Shown: piece after piece, positions 49,131 to 61,300 of the stretch
How positions within the stretch are numbered: position 1 is the first letter of the stretch
Layout of the letters: each line of letters begins with the position of its first letter
Origin: Spinacia oleracea
Taxonomy: Eukaryota > Streptophyta > Magnoliopsida > Caryophyllales > Amaranthaceae
Assembly: GCF_020520425.1 (NCBI RefSeq)
Contig: NC_079487.1
Location: 127,370,385-127,434,384, forward strand
Length of the DNA stretch: 64,000 nt
Direction of reading: 5' to 3'
Notes under the pieces: generated by a model
The model's input: only the letters and a program-made list of their open reading frames with translations
What the model was told of the DNA's origin: nothing
Database searches by the model: none
Made by a program: the position numbers and the translations under genes

Positions 49131-49137
49131 TATATAA
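49131..49137 (+). promoter_or_regulatory. TATA box of RNase gene B
   Basis: TATATAA, 91 bases before the ATG, followed by a CA-rich leader typical of plant 5' UTRs (CTCAACAAAACTCATCAC). Confidence 0.55.
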
Positions 49138-49221
49138 CCCCCAATTAATCTCTATGAACTCAACAAAACTCATCACATTTCAATTTCAACACCAAAAGAA
49201 TTAAAGAAGAGAGAAATAAAT

Positions 49222-50585
49222 ATGGGGAAAGTGTCAATAATGATGATGGTTTTAGTTGTTTTATGTTTAGTTGGGGATGTTTTATGTAAGTCCAAAAAAC
49301 CGCACAAGTCTACAAGTACTGAATTTGATTTTTTCTACTTCGTGCAGCAGGTACTTTTCAATTTCCTATCCCGTATCAGGATCCTTTCCATTTATTTTCA
49401 TGTTTTATTTTAAAGGGACTAATAATATATGTTTGAATGCGCGTAGTGGCCAGGAGCATATTGTGATGCAAAAGGGAGGAAATGTTGTTTCCCAGGTAGC
49501 GGGAAGCCAACAACAGATTTCTCAATCCATGGACTTTGGCCTAATTACAACGATGGTAGTTACCCATCCAATTGTGATAGTAGTAACCCTTTTGATGAAT
49601 CTCAGGTATACTACGATCTTAATTCTACGATATAATAAACCATTTCTTTCTATTAATTATTCGGAGTTTTTGTCAAAAATGACTTGAATGTTTGCACAAT
49701 TTTGCTTCCCTCTGAAGATAACATGAATCATACAACTAAATTATCGGTTAATTAGTAATTAAAGCTTTCTTGGGTGTCAATCAATTGCCAACTACACCGG
49801 TGTACAACTTTTCGTGACTCGTATATTACATAGCTACGTAGTACGTACTATAATTATGAAATGAAGACATTTTAATTTGTAATTATTTCATTTTATAGAC
49901 ATTAGGGCTCATTGGGTATCAAAGCTAGTTTCCATTGTTTGGTTTTTTGGTTTTGAAAGTCATATGATTTAAATTGAATCATAAACCAACAAATAGTCAT
50001 ATCTATAGTAATCATGATGATTTCATAAACAGACAAAAACAAAAATAGAAACTACATTTTGTGATTTTTCATATTTTGGATTTTAATTGCGTAAAAAAAC
50101 AAAAAAAAAAAATTTATATTTTTGTACAACTATTGAAGCATTAATTCTAGAACTATTGGAATATGCAGATAGACGAGTTGGAGAGCAAGCTAGAAACAGA
50201 TTGGCCATCACTAGCATGCCCAAACGTAGGACCCAAGTTTTGGGCACATGAGTGGAACAAACATGGGACTTGTTCATCCTTTTCAAGCCAACAAGAGTAC
50301 TTCCAAGCAGGACTAGACCTCAAAGAAAAAACTAACCTTCTTCAAGCCCTCAAGGATGCCAACATTGAGCCTAACGACGAGTTCTATAACGTCGAGGACA
50401 TGAAGGAAGCCATGAAGGAGAAGATCGGATTCTATCCATGGATTGAATGCAACCGTGATTCCGAAGGAAATAGCCAGCTTTACCAGGTCTATATTTGTGT
50501 ACATGCTAATGGTAAGGACCTTATCAAATGTCCCGTGCTTCCTCGTGGAAATTGTGCTTCTAGAGTACAATTTCCTAAATTTTAA
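49222..50585 (+). CDS. S-like RNase T2, gene B of a tandem trio
   Basis: Three exons (49222-49350, 49447-49605, 50169-50585) give 234 residues. The signal peptide is about residues 1-22 ([16 protein letters not shown]), then a lysine-rich stretch (KSKKPHKST) not found in A or C. Site I is [10 protein letters not shown] with His71. Site II is [13 protein letters not shown] with His123, Glu124, Lys127 and His128. The C-terminal [18 protein letters not shown] matches gene A. Introns 1 and 2 are at the same places and phases as in A and C; the third intron of A is missing. All expected catalytic residues are present, so it should be active. By family it is secreted or vacuolar. The middle region ([19 protein letters not shown]) is more acidic than in C. 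Confidence 0.93.
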
Positions 50586-50741
50586 GGCACCTAATTTGTA
50601 TGTGTGATTATTTAGGGCCTTGGTAATTCCTCGAATTTGGTGAATTGTTTTCTCACCAATTCAAACATTTGTAACTTCTTATTGCTTTTTTAATTCAACG
50701 ATTCATATTGTGAAATGAAAATTTTACCACTACACCAAATA

Positions 50742-51105
50742 CTCCCTCTGTTCATTTTTATTCTTTACGTTTGGTATCATATATAGACGCGATTTAACAA
50801 ATAATTAATTTGAACAAAATTTCCTTTTTTTTTTACTTAAACAATTTATATTTATTAATATGGAGTACTAATATTTTCACTTTTATTCAAAATTTGACAT
50901 TGAAAAAATGAGAAATATTTAATATTCTAATGGGAAAATGGGAGAGAATTAATTTCCTAATGAATTTGATGGTTTGAATAATTACTTGACACAATTTTTG
51001 ACAGAATATTAGAAATTTTTATGTTATAATAAAAAAAATCAAGTGTAAAGATCAAAATGTGACACTAAAAACGAAAAGAGAAAAGAATAAAAAGGGATGG
51101 CGGAG
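50742..51105. mobile_element. Stowaway-like MITE, family S1, copy 3
   Basis: Left end CTCCCTCTGTTCATTTTTATT, right end GAATAAAAAGGGATGGCGGAG, TA on each side (50740-50741, 51106-51107). It lies about 160 bases after the gene B stop and looks like the reverse orientation of copies 1 and 2. Confidence 0.72.
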
Positions 51106-51167
51106 TACTACTTGATATTTGCCACACTTATTTGATTGATTACCGATCATTACTAATTGGTTTTTTT

Positions 51168-51350
51168 TGTCAGAAATGACCTTTTAAAGTAATAAAAAAA
51201 ATTGTGACAAATGACCCTTCTTTTAAAAAAAACAAAGTTGTGAGATAGGACCTAAAATCGATTTTTGGTTGTGAATTGGGACATGCACACATTTTTCAGT
51301 GGTTGACTCAATATTCCCGACGTTGACCTGATCGTGCAGGTCACGTGCCT
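51168..51350. repeat. Dispersed unclassified repeat, copy 2
   Basis: AAATGACC words at 51175-51220, then GTTGACTCAATATTCCCGA and GTGCAGGTCACGTG, in the same order as at 11955-12135. Confidence 0.4.
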
Positions 51351-51774
51351 AATGAAAGTGTTTTTCTTTTTTTATTTCTTTCATATTTAATCGGGTTATA
51401 ATCGATTTCGAGTTGACATCGGGTCGGGTGTTGAATCAGGTTCGGGTCATTGTATGATCGGGTCAGTTCTGTTGTCGGTTATATTCCGGTCGGGTTTGGA
51501 TCCGGGTCTTGCATTAACGGGTCGAAATCGGTCGTTGATTTTAACGGATTGGATACGGTCAGATTACATGTTTCCTGTTTTAACGACATTTCGGGTCTCG
51601 AATGGGGTATGAGTCCTAACGAGTACAGGACGGTTTCTCAGATCGGGTCAATTTTTTACAGTTCTAGCTATATGCAACCATTAAGACATTATTCCTTACT
51701 CAAGTCTTATATGTGACCATGCCACAACATGTTCACACTTATAAATAAGGCCAATATGTTTAAAGCCCAGAAAA

Positions 51775-52392
51775 TAAAGTAACATCAGCGTAGAAATAAA
51801 GTAACATTAGCATAGAGAATCAAGTAATATCAATATATACAAAGAATCTATAACCTGAAATTGAAGAAACTGCAATAAAACAAGAAAAGTAACAGCGAAT
51901 ACATCGTATAAATAACACCAGAAAGTCAAGTAACATCGGTTTATAAAATGAACCTCTAACATAAAATTGAAGAAACTGCAATAACTAAAAGTAACACTGA
52001 CATATAAATTAAGTCAAGTAACACCAGTCTATATAAGGAATCTCGAACAAGAAATCCAAGAAATTGCAGTAAAACAAGAAAATAACAGCGAATACAACGT
52101 ATAAGTAACATTATTATATAAAATCAAGTAACACCAGTCTATATACAAGTAACCTCTAACATAAAACTGCAATAAAATAAGAAAAATAACAACGAATACA
52201 ATGTATAAGTAACACCAGCATAGAAAATTAGGTAACACGAGCATAGAAAATCAACACGAGCATAGAAAAATAAGTAATATCAGTTTATAAAAGGAACCTC
52301 TAACATAAAATTCAAGAAAATGCAGTAAAACAAAAAAGGTAACAACGAATACAATGTATAAGTAACATCAGCATAGTAAGTCAAATAACACC
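51775..52392. repeat. AT-rich tandem array, about five units of roughly 110-150 bp
   Basis: Recurring order in each unit: AAGTAACA(C/T)CAG, TCTATATA or GTTTATAAA, GGAACCTCTAACATAAAA, a GAAACTGCAATAAAACAAG block, GTAACAGCGAATACAA, GTATAAGTAACA. Units vary in length through deletions. This is a small, decayed satellite-like array of unknown origin. Confidence 0.75.
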
Positions 52393-52759
52393 CGTCAATA
52401 ACCTTTTCCATATCAGTTGTGATCACACCATCAAGTTGATGGTGTGCCTAGTAACATATGAGACACACTGATATTCCTTCTGTTTTAAAATAGTGCGACA
52501 CTTATGTAGAGAACCGTCAGAGAGAGGATTATGAGACCAAAGTTGCTATTACAAGCTTTGGATAAGTCTACTAACATTTACTGTAATGAAGCTACAAATT
52601 ATATAAATTATCACAAACTTTTCAGAAAGACCGATCTACGATAATATATTGTGTGGCGGTCTAAAAGAGGAAGGTTATCCGCACCTGTTCTATTCTTTTA
52701 GTTACCCTTATTGATGTTATAAGTTTTCTTTATTATAGTTATAAGTTACTTTATTTTCA

Positions 52760-52833
52760 ACGATATTAGCTCAAATGGTAGAGCAATGTACAATATTGTA
52801 CATGGTGTGGGGTCAAACTCCACGTAGTCTAAT
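52760..52833 (+). repeat. tRNA-like segment (SINE head or tRNA pseudogene)
   Basis: An A box TAGCTCAAATGG (52767-52778), with a D arm GCTC/GAGC, is followed 31 bases later by a B box GGGTCAAACTCC (52810-52821) inside a good T arm (GTGGG/TCCAC). The anticodon stem ATGTA/TACAT is present but leaves an 8-base loop, and the acceptor ends do not pair. A functional tRNA is therefore unlikely; a tRNA-derived SINE or a decayed tRNA gene fits better. Confidence 0.5.
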
Positions 52834-53159
52834 ACATATACTATACTTGTGTATTGGTGTATATTTTCATTGTTGGTGTTGTATTGGTCATAGTTATAAC
52901 TTGTAACAAGCATATCACTCTTGATTAAGACACTTCATTGTTTATTGTTAGGGTCGTATTTTTCAATGGTCAGGGTCATATTTATCCTTGAGTAAGGTAA
53001 CTTTAGTCCTCGAATAAGGTCACTTATATCTTTGGTCTGGTTCACTTTTATATTTGGATGTACAATATGTAAAAAAGAGTACTGTAAAATCCTAAAATGA
53101 GAATAAATGTGGGCCGAATATTTGATGTGTATATAGCTGTGACGTGTTACAAAACACTG

Positions 53160-56100
53160 TCTTAGAAGCAAAATCCGCCCCGACTATGGTGCAATCGTAA
53201 TTGGCGATGCCCCCCAAGATTTTACACAGTAACTCGTTTTAACGTGCACTCGAATAAAACGAATTAGGAACTTATAATATGCTCAGAATAAGATAGAGAA
53301 GAGAATGATTTTTCGGTGTATCACAACTGACCCCCAAAGCTGATTTACCCGAACCGGCTGGACGACAGCGGCGGCACGCGTGGGAATGCCTCCTTCTAGT
53401 CCATTTCAAACATAATAAAGCTTGCTACTATATTTAAACTAGAGAAAATCTCTTTTTTCCCTCAATGTGGGACAATCACTCTAACATTAAATAGTAGGCT
53501 TCAAAGGCATCTTTTGATTTTCTATCAATGTGGGACAAGCCTTTTTCTTACGAAATAGAGGAGTTTAAAACAAACTCTTTGCATTATATCCAACACAGTA
53601 AAATAGGCACACAAAAGCTTTTGATAAATTATATACTACTCGCTGTTTTGCTGGCCCAACCAATCAAAGAGCTGCAGAATAAAACTATCTAATCATAGAC
53701 TAAGTATTTTTAGATGACACAATTTTTCCATAAAATATATTTCCTCCGTTCAATTTTAGAAGAAATAATTTAATTTTTGTCACTATTCATACAATTTTTC
53801 CGGACTATTGATTATCATTTATACTTCAAAAAAAATAATATAATCATGTAGGATGTTATAATCATTTCATTGTATATATTTATAATATAAACTTTTATAA
53901 GTTTTGATAGTGAACAGAATTATCTTAGGATATAAATGGTACAATTGTAGTCACATTAGGTTTCCTATTCACGGAATAACGGGTGCTTCGTGTTCTTTCA
54001 AGATATTAATTTGCAGACATATTCACGAAAGGCATCCCGCGATAATTATTTTTAGATTTTACAAACAGTAGCGTACGAATCCTCCCGCTATGAATGCGGA
54101 GTGTGATAGAGCATAGAATTATCTTAGAATATAAATTGTACAATTCTAGCTAGACTTCTAGTGACATTAGATTTCCTATTATAATTATACTATTGTTACA
54201 CTATCAATATGATTAATTACACTGACTGTGAAGGAGGGTTCCCCGGATGATTGCTTCTATCGACTGTCCTTCTCTATGTTGACTGGGGAAGCCTCTCAGT
54301 GTGATATAAAGACCCGAACCCCGTGTTTTGGGCTTGTTTTGATCGGAGCAATACTTCGCACATAATTAAGGGAGCCATTGAAAGGTGACTAAAACACCAG
54401 AAACGGCGACTACCCGAGCTAATGATAGTGGTGACGAAATGGTTTTCCTTTGAGTTGATGGTATGTGTATTGGAAGTGTTAATAGTTTGGTGATATTCTC
54501 CAATTGACGGAGTTTTGCAATATCCAACAAATTTACCAGAGTTAACAAAAAATAATAAGGTAAAAATATATATATCTGACGTATTTGTATAAAACTCAAG
54601 GATATTTAGTGCATTTCTAAAAATTGAGATTATTTTGTGTATTTTGTTAAACGACATTTCATGGAAAAAACGAAACTAAAATAAAGACGTACGGAGAACT
54701 TTATAGGCGAAGCAAATAAGTTTACAACTAAATTTAGAAATGGTTGGGTGGAGACAAGAAATAAAGCAGAGAGTCACCGACACTAGACACGGGACCCATC
54801 ACTTCCATGCTATTGCTTGGTATTATTGCTTCACGACTTCACGTGGTTGCACTTCCCTTGAACGCCTCTTCCGTCTTCCCTTATGCAACTCTAAATGTGT
54901 GTTATTTTCAACTTATAATAATATAAGGTATGAATTTATTTGGATTTATATGGATTTATTTTATCTGAAATTTTTTAAATTTATAATATCTTATTTAACT
55001 TATAAGACCTTATTAAAATTTTATTGGACCTTATTGGAATTTATTAGAACTTATACGATCTTATTGGAGCTTATATGAACTTATATGATCTTATTGGACC
55101 TTAGGAACTTAATTATGTTTATGCATTTCCGCTCCTCTTTTTTGTATTTGATGGTTTATAGTTCAGACTCCGTTTGTTATAGTGAAAAACATTTTCATGA
55201 AAAATAAATTTTCCCTTTTCAATAGTTTACATTATTTGGTTTAGTAAGAAATGGAAAACAATTTTCTATAAATCCCTCGAAGGTGAAAAAACCTTTTCCA
55301 TTAAAATGAAGGGAAACCACAATAGATTTGAACTAAACATAACAATAAGGACAAAACACATCACATTATTACATAAAACTAATCATGTGAATAAGAACAT
55401 GAAGCTAATACATGATCGATTAAAAAAGAGATCGAGAAGCGAATTAGTAAGAATTGAAGTCAGAAATTTTGGTTGGTGCTGAGACTGTTGAGTGTTGTCA
55501 GTTATCAATAATACGATTTATCAGTTTACGATCTGCAACCAGATCACATGAAAATGGATGTAATGCTCAAATAAAATAAATAAATTTAGGAAAAAATTAA
55601 AAAAAAAGAAAAAAAAAGTGGAAAATGATATGATTGGGTATGTAGAAGCCAATCCAATGGAGACACTGCATCCCTTTCTGGTTATCGATATCATGTGCAA
55701 CTCTTTGGCAACCCATCTGCTTTTTCATGTGGGGGTGGGCCGTAAATGGGTCTCGACTCTCCCATCTTACATTTCGTCTACCCCCTTATCCAATTCAATA
55801 CATGTACGTGGTCTCCAACTCTTTTGTTATTGTCGTGTTTATTATCTCATCTGCTTAACTAATTTGCTCGTTCATGATTTGTAGTAATATAATAAAACTA
55901 GCAACGATATTGAAATAAGCCTTTTTATACGAAGTACTACGTATAACTTCAATTCTAAAACAAAAACTGGTATGGTCCTAATGAAAAAGGTCTTTCTCTT
56001 ACCCCATTGAAACTTTGAGAGAGTGTTATCGCAGTGTGGCCCTCATTGAAACATGGTTTGCAAGTCTTTTGGATGATCTTGTAGTGGAACTCCTATCCAA

Positions 56101-58299
56101 TTAACAGACGGTTTTAATACGATTGAAATCGAGAAAAAACTGGCAAAATATTTGTATAAAAAACTACTTCGTACATTAATTGTATTATCTGAGCGCCACC
56201 TCTTCCACAATATCCCACTATGTTCCTCCCCCTCATCCCTTTTCATCCCCAAAAGCATCCTCATATCGTCTTGCTACACGTACTTGTTCAACGAATTCCC
56301 CAAGAATAATTAAACGGTTTCTCTCTTTAATTCGGCATGCGATATTTAGAGCTCCGCTTGTGGATCAGACATGGTTATTGCTCGTCAGAAGATAAAATCG
56401 GAGGAATCAATCAACGAAGAAAATAGGGTTACAGTTTCATCTACTAATATATACTAATGTATTAAAAGATGATCTTAAGAAACGTATACGTCCCACGTAT
56501 ACCCTCCCTTATTACGCCAAGTCACCACTAATCAGCATCATGACATGTCATTTGCACAAAAAAAAACATGTAGCAAGGATCGAACATCAGACCTCATTTG
56601 TTAAAGTTACACACTTACACTTCCTACCATCTTAACCAACGTACTACAATACAACTCATGTTATGTATTTCCATATAAATTGAATAAAAGTGAATGCAAA
56701 AATAAAAAGGGGGAATTATTACTTAATTTATAAATGTACAACTATTACTTTCCTAGCGTAAGCCTCAACTTTCAATAAAAGCTTGGGGTAATAGAATGTA
56801 ATAATTGAGTAAGAGAGAAAACATTAATGGAGGTTAGGTAATTAATCAACTAATAGTGAATGAAAGGATTCGGCTTCGTTTTAATTTTCTGATGTGGGGT
56901 TTTAGTGGCAAGGTTGTTGATCGGTCCTAATCTTATTTCACGTACCACCGCCAATTCGATGACGACACCATTTATATGGGCACATATTACAAAAAATAAA
57001 CCTCAATAAATTAAATGTCAAAACCCGGGACAACGCACGAACCACGCACTAATTTATCTTCAAAATGTGCAATGTGGACACATCACACCATCAATTAATG
57101 ATGCGATTTGCCGCATTACTAAATATATACTACGTATCAAATACATATAGGACTATAGTACGAAGTAATGGAAACTAGAAAGTGAGGAGTAATAATAGTC
57201 ACTGCTACCAAGTGGGCTAGTTAATTAGCATGCCACATAAATAATGTTCATAATAGTAGTTGTAATTATTTGTTTTAAACATCTATATATGTTCATGGAA
57301 AGAAAAGGTTTCCATGATCGTTTAACACACACATATTAGAGATTTAGATTTTAGAGGTGGCCATCAGGCCATGTGACTAGTATATAATTCTTTTTGTTGT
57401 TTTATCCTTAACAAAACTATCTACTTCGTATCATTTTAAACTACCAATAATTATACATTAAAATGGTATATAAAGGCACATGATATCAATTTATCATCTT
57501 TTAAAGAAAATAGGAATTTTATACGACACCATTTACAACAAGAAAGCAAACAAGTAAACATCCATCTTTTATATTTGTGAAATTAATATAAAAACACCTT
57601 AATAATTTTATTTCTACAACCCAACTTATATATTACGGAGTATGCACGAAAAGTATATACAAGTATACTACAACTTTTGTTAAAGGCAACACACCTACAT
57701 TTAATTGGGTTGTGACAATAAATAAAACTTACGAGCCTTACTTTATATCTTAAATTTTTCTCTTTAAAAATTAGACTATCGAAAAAGAGGGGTGATAAAA
57801 AGCACCCAACACATTAGTAAAATACGGTAATTCAGACATTTAACTCATAGTACCATTAAAGGTGACAAAATTGTCCCCAGTTTATCAAATCAAACCCTGA
57901 TAAACTTGGGTTCCCATGTGAAATTGATGACTTTACTTTCTCTAACATTTCGCGTTCACATAAACTTTTCTTCTTAAAATTTCAACAGTTTCTTCTTTCT
58001 TGTGATAAAAACCTAACACATGAACTTATTCGGGTACGATAAATAGTACATTATCTTATGCACCGTAACAAAGATTGTACAATTCCTCCAAAATTACACA
58101 TAATTGAATTTGTTGCAACTACATGTGATAGTTTCCAAAATTATTGCGTGATTTAAGTAAAAAAATCAGGCATCAGAATAAAAGCAGAAAAAAGTTTGAA
58201 AAAACAGAAAATATCATTGTCTTTTTCCACATCCACATGCTATCATTTTCATTTACTAATATAATATTTAATTTAAAATAAATGACATACTGATACTAT
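53160..58299. other. Gene-poor spacer between RNase genes B and C
   Basis: Positions 53160-53600 are a more GC-rich unclassified repeat (AATGTGGGACAA appears twice, near 53465 and 53530). 53741-53930 looks like a one-ended MITE (CCTCCGTTCAATTTTAGAAG). 54900-55105 is rich in CTTATTGGA/ACTTATA words. 56420-56700 has, on the minus strand, a tRNA-like GGTTAAGATGGTAG and GTTCGATCC pair. I found no RNase exon and no other gene here. Confidence 0.4.
55165..55320. mobile_element. Truncated relative of the MITE at 41644-41971
   Basis: ACTCCGTTTG start, then TTTCAATAGTTTACATTATTT, GGTTTAGTAAG and AAAAAACCTTTTCCATTAAA run in the same order as 41700-41790. The right end is missing after about 55320. Confidence 0.6.
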
Positions 58300-58307
58300 T
58301 ATAAATA
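58300..58307 (+). promoter_or_regulatory. TATA box of RNase gene C
   Basis: TATAAATA, 92 bases before the ATG, followed by a leader with CTCTTGACTCTCCCAACTAAC. Confidence 0.5.
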
Positions 58308-58398
58308 AAGCCATCAGTCCATTAACTTTCTTCAAAAAGATCACACTCTTGACTCTCCCAACTAACCCAGCAGTTACTTCAATCCAAGATCAGTGAGA

Positions 58399-61300
58399 AT
58401 GGGGAAATGGGGAAGTTCTCTGTTAATCAAGTTTAGTGTTATCCTAAGTTTATCTGTTGTAGCTCTCGCTAACAATGGCAATAATTTCCACTTGTTCTAC
58501 TTTGTGCAACAGGTATTTTTATTTTGTTTACTTGCTCTTTATTTTGTCCGGATTTGGTTGTCACGTTATTAAAATGTGAATGTACTGTATGTTAGTAATT
58601 ACTCGTAGTAGTATTAATCATAAAATTGGTGTTGGTGGTGTTGCAGTGGCTAGGATCATACTGTGATCAAAACGGGGAAAGATGTTGTTACCCACCAACT
58701 GGAAAACCAGGACCAGAGTTTTCAATTTATGGGCTTTGGCCTTACTTTAATGATGGTAGCTTCCCCTACAATTGCGGCAGCGACAACTTTGATGAAGCTC
58801 TGGTATTTTTCTCCTTCTACTCTTCTTCATCTCTTCTTTTTTTAGCTCTGTTTTCCCTTTATTTTTCTTCAAGGTTTTGATATAGATTATAAACTCCGCA
58901 ATTAATTATTGGATACTTGTTTAGCTTTTAGAAACTTTAACAGAGATTATATACCTAATTATTGTTTTTGATGAAACTTTATCAGAGATTATGTACCTAA
59001 TTATTGTTTTTGATGAAACTTTAACAGAGATTATGTACCTAATTTAAGTTCATGATTTTGTACATTGTCATATGGAGTAACTCATCAGTCCGAAAAAGTT
59101 GATAAAGGTTTTTAGAGTTTATTCTTTTCACCTTAGGTACGGATTTATTTATTGACTCTTATCTAAACAGATCCGAGTTTATGAACTTATTTGAACTAAT
59201 CGAAACTATTAGTTAGTTGTGTTAGATTAATGGAAACTTCTCTAAACAATTATACGGAGTAGTGAAATACGAGGTACGGACTATAGAGTACTCAACTTGG
59301 CTTAAAGAATAGTGCCAAAGACAAGACCATGTTCAACGCTCTAGGTTGGACAATGGACACACCTTGACCCACAGTCCGATTCTCGTGGGACAAGAGTCAA
59401 GACTTTTCAAATATTTTGGAATTTCTGGATCTGAAATTATTCTTTTTAAGAAATTATCGATATTATTATGAATTGTACTCCCTCCGTATTTTTTTAAGAG
59501 ATACACTTGACCGGGCACGGGTATTAAAAAGAATAATTGAATGAAATAAAATAATAAAACAAGTGGGGTTGGATAGATATTTTAATAATTAAACATGTGG
59601 GGACCATGTCATTTTGGTGGGTGGAGGGTGGGGTGGGTTTATGAAATTATTTGTTTAATAGGATGGTGGGTGATAGAGTAAATTAGATGTATTATTTAAT
59701 TAGATAGTGGGTTGATAAGTTACTAAAAATGGCAAGTGTATCTCTTAAATAAATACGGCCGGAAAAGGCAAGTGTATCCCTTAAATAAATACGGAGAGAG
59801 TAACAACAGTCAACACTAATCGAACTTAAACTACTATTTCCGTTCTTAAATATTAGTCTGTTTTGACTTTTCAACTCGTTTTAATTCAATATTTAAACAT
59901 AAATATCTCCAAATACATATGTAAGAAAAATATAAAAATTTGATATTGTTAAACTACACATTAAGACGAACAAAATAAGATCTCATGAATATGTTTTGGA
60001 AGTACGTATAGTAAAGAAATTAGAAGATACTCTTCAATTGTGAATAGTGTCAAAATTCCAAATGAGACTAATATTCGAGAACTGAGAGAGTATACCTTTT
60101 ATTTTATAATGAACTTAAAGTATACTTGATTCCATGCAGTAACATTACTAATCTGGTGTTTAGTTATATCACATGTACAATAAATATTGTATTTGAAGTA
60201 AAAGTTAACTCAAAATATTTAAAAAGTTACCTTTGTATAAGAAAAAGTTTAGTTACCTTTGTATAAGAAAAAGTTATCTATTTTTTACGGATAAATTTTT
60301 TCATTTTAATAGACATTATTTCTTCAAAATCATGAATAATGTATAAAATTAATCATTTAACACTTTAAAATGTTTATCTATCAATTTTTTTTATAATATA
60401 AAAGTTAATCAAAACCTATTTAAAGTTACATAAAACTAGGGGTAAAAGTTATAAAAAAAACTGGATAAAAATTATCTTGGTGTACAATAAATTTATTGTA
60501 CATCTTATGCGCGCAAGACCCTTTGTAATTATATTGCAAATAATATGAAATGTTTTTATGTCAGATCACAATTTTGTTCTAACCTATATATTTGGAGAAA
60601 GCGACTTCCCAATTAGAGTATTAGACCTTGCAAAATTGACCTGCATAGCCATAAGGCCCATAAGGCCGTGTCCGACTATTCTATCCAAATCTAAATTGTA
60701 CTGAAACTTATGGAGACTCGATTTTAAAGCTAACCATTTTGATAAAAGCCCAAGTGCTAAATTTTTTATTTAATTTTGATAAAAGCCCAAAGCCCAATTT
60801 TATTTTATTGTAACTAAAAAGTTTATAGACACGAAAAAAACAAGATCATCTTCATTCAAACCAGATAAAAGCCCAATAGCCCAATTATTTTGGGTCCATT
60901 TGATACGTATATCTGGGTTAGTCAGTTACTCCCTCCGTCCCGGAATACTTGACCTGTTTTCCTTATCGGGTCGTCCCTTAATACTTGACCTGTTTCTAAA
61001 AATGAAAATATTCTAACAATATTATATTATTTCTCACTCCACCCCTATTAACCCACCTACCCCTACTCCATACAAAAAATAATTAAAAATTCAACCATAC
61101 TCTCCCCCAACCCCACCCCTTTACACATTTCCCACTAACTACATTAAAATAATACCCCACTATCAACTACTACCTATTAAATTAAATAAGTCAATTCAAA
61201 TCCCTTAAACTCTGTGCCGGTCAAACTGGGTCGAGTATTCCGGGACGGAGGGAGTATGTTATTTTGATTGCTAACTAAGTTTTAAATTTTGCAGCTTAAA

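Larger units (their letters stand above)
50586..53159. other. Repeat-rich spacer after RNase gene B
   Basis: Contains the S1 MITE (50742-51105), the second copy of the unclassified repeat (51168-51350), a CGGGTC-rich stretch (51395-51660), the AT-rich tandem array (51775-52392) and a tRNA-like segment (52760-52833). No gene: the + strand frame over 51450-51716 is the CGGGTC stretch. Confidence 0.5.

Noticed and set aside
54274-55078. Overlapping frames on both strands near 54.3-55.1 kb
   Set aside because: No recognisable domain, no consistent splice context and repeat-like flanks; left unassigned.
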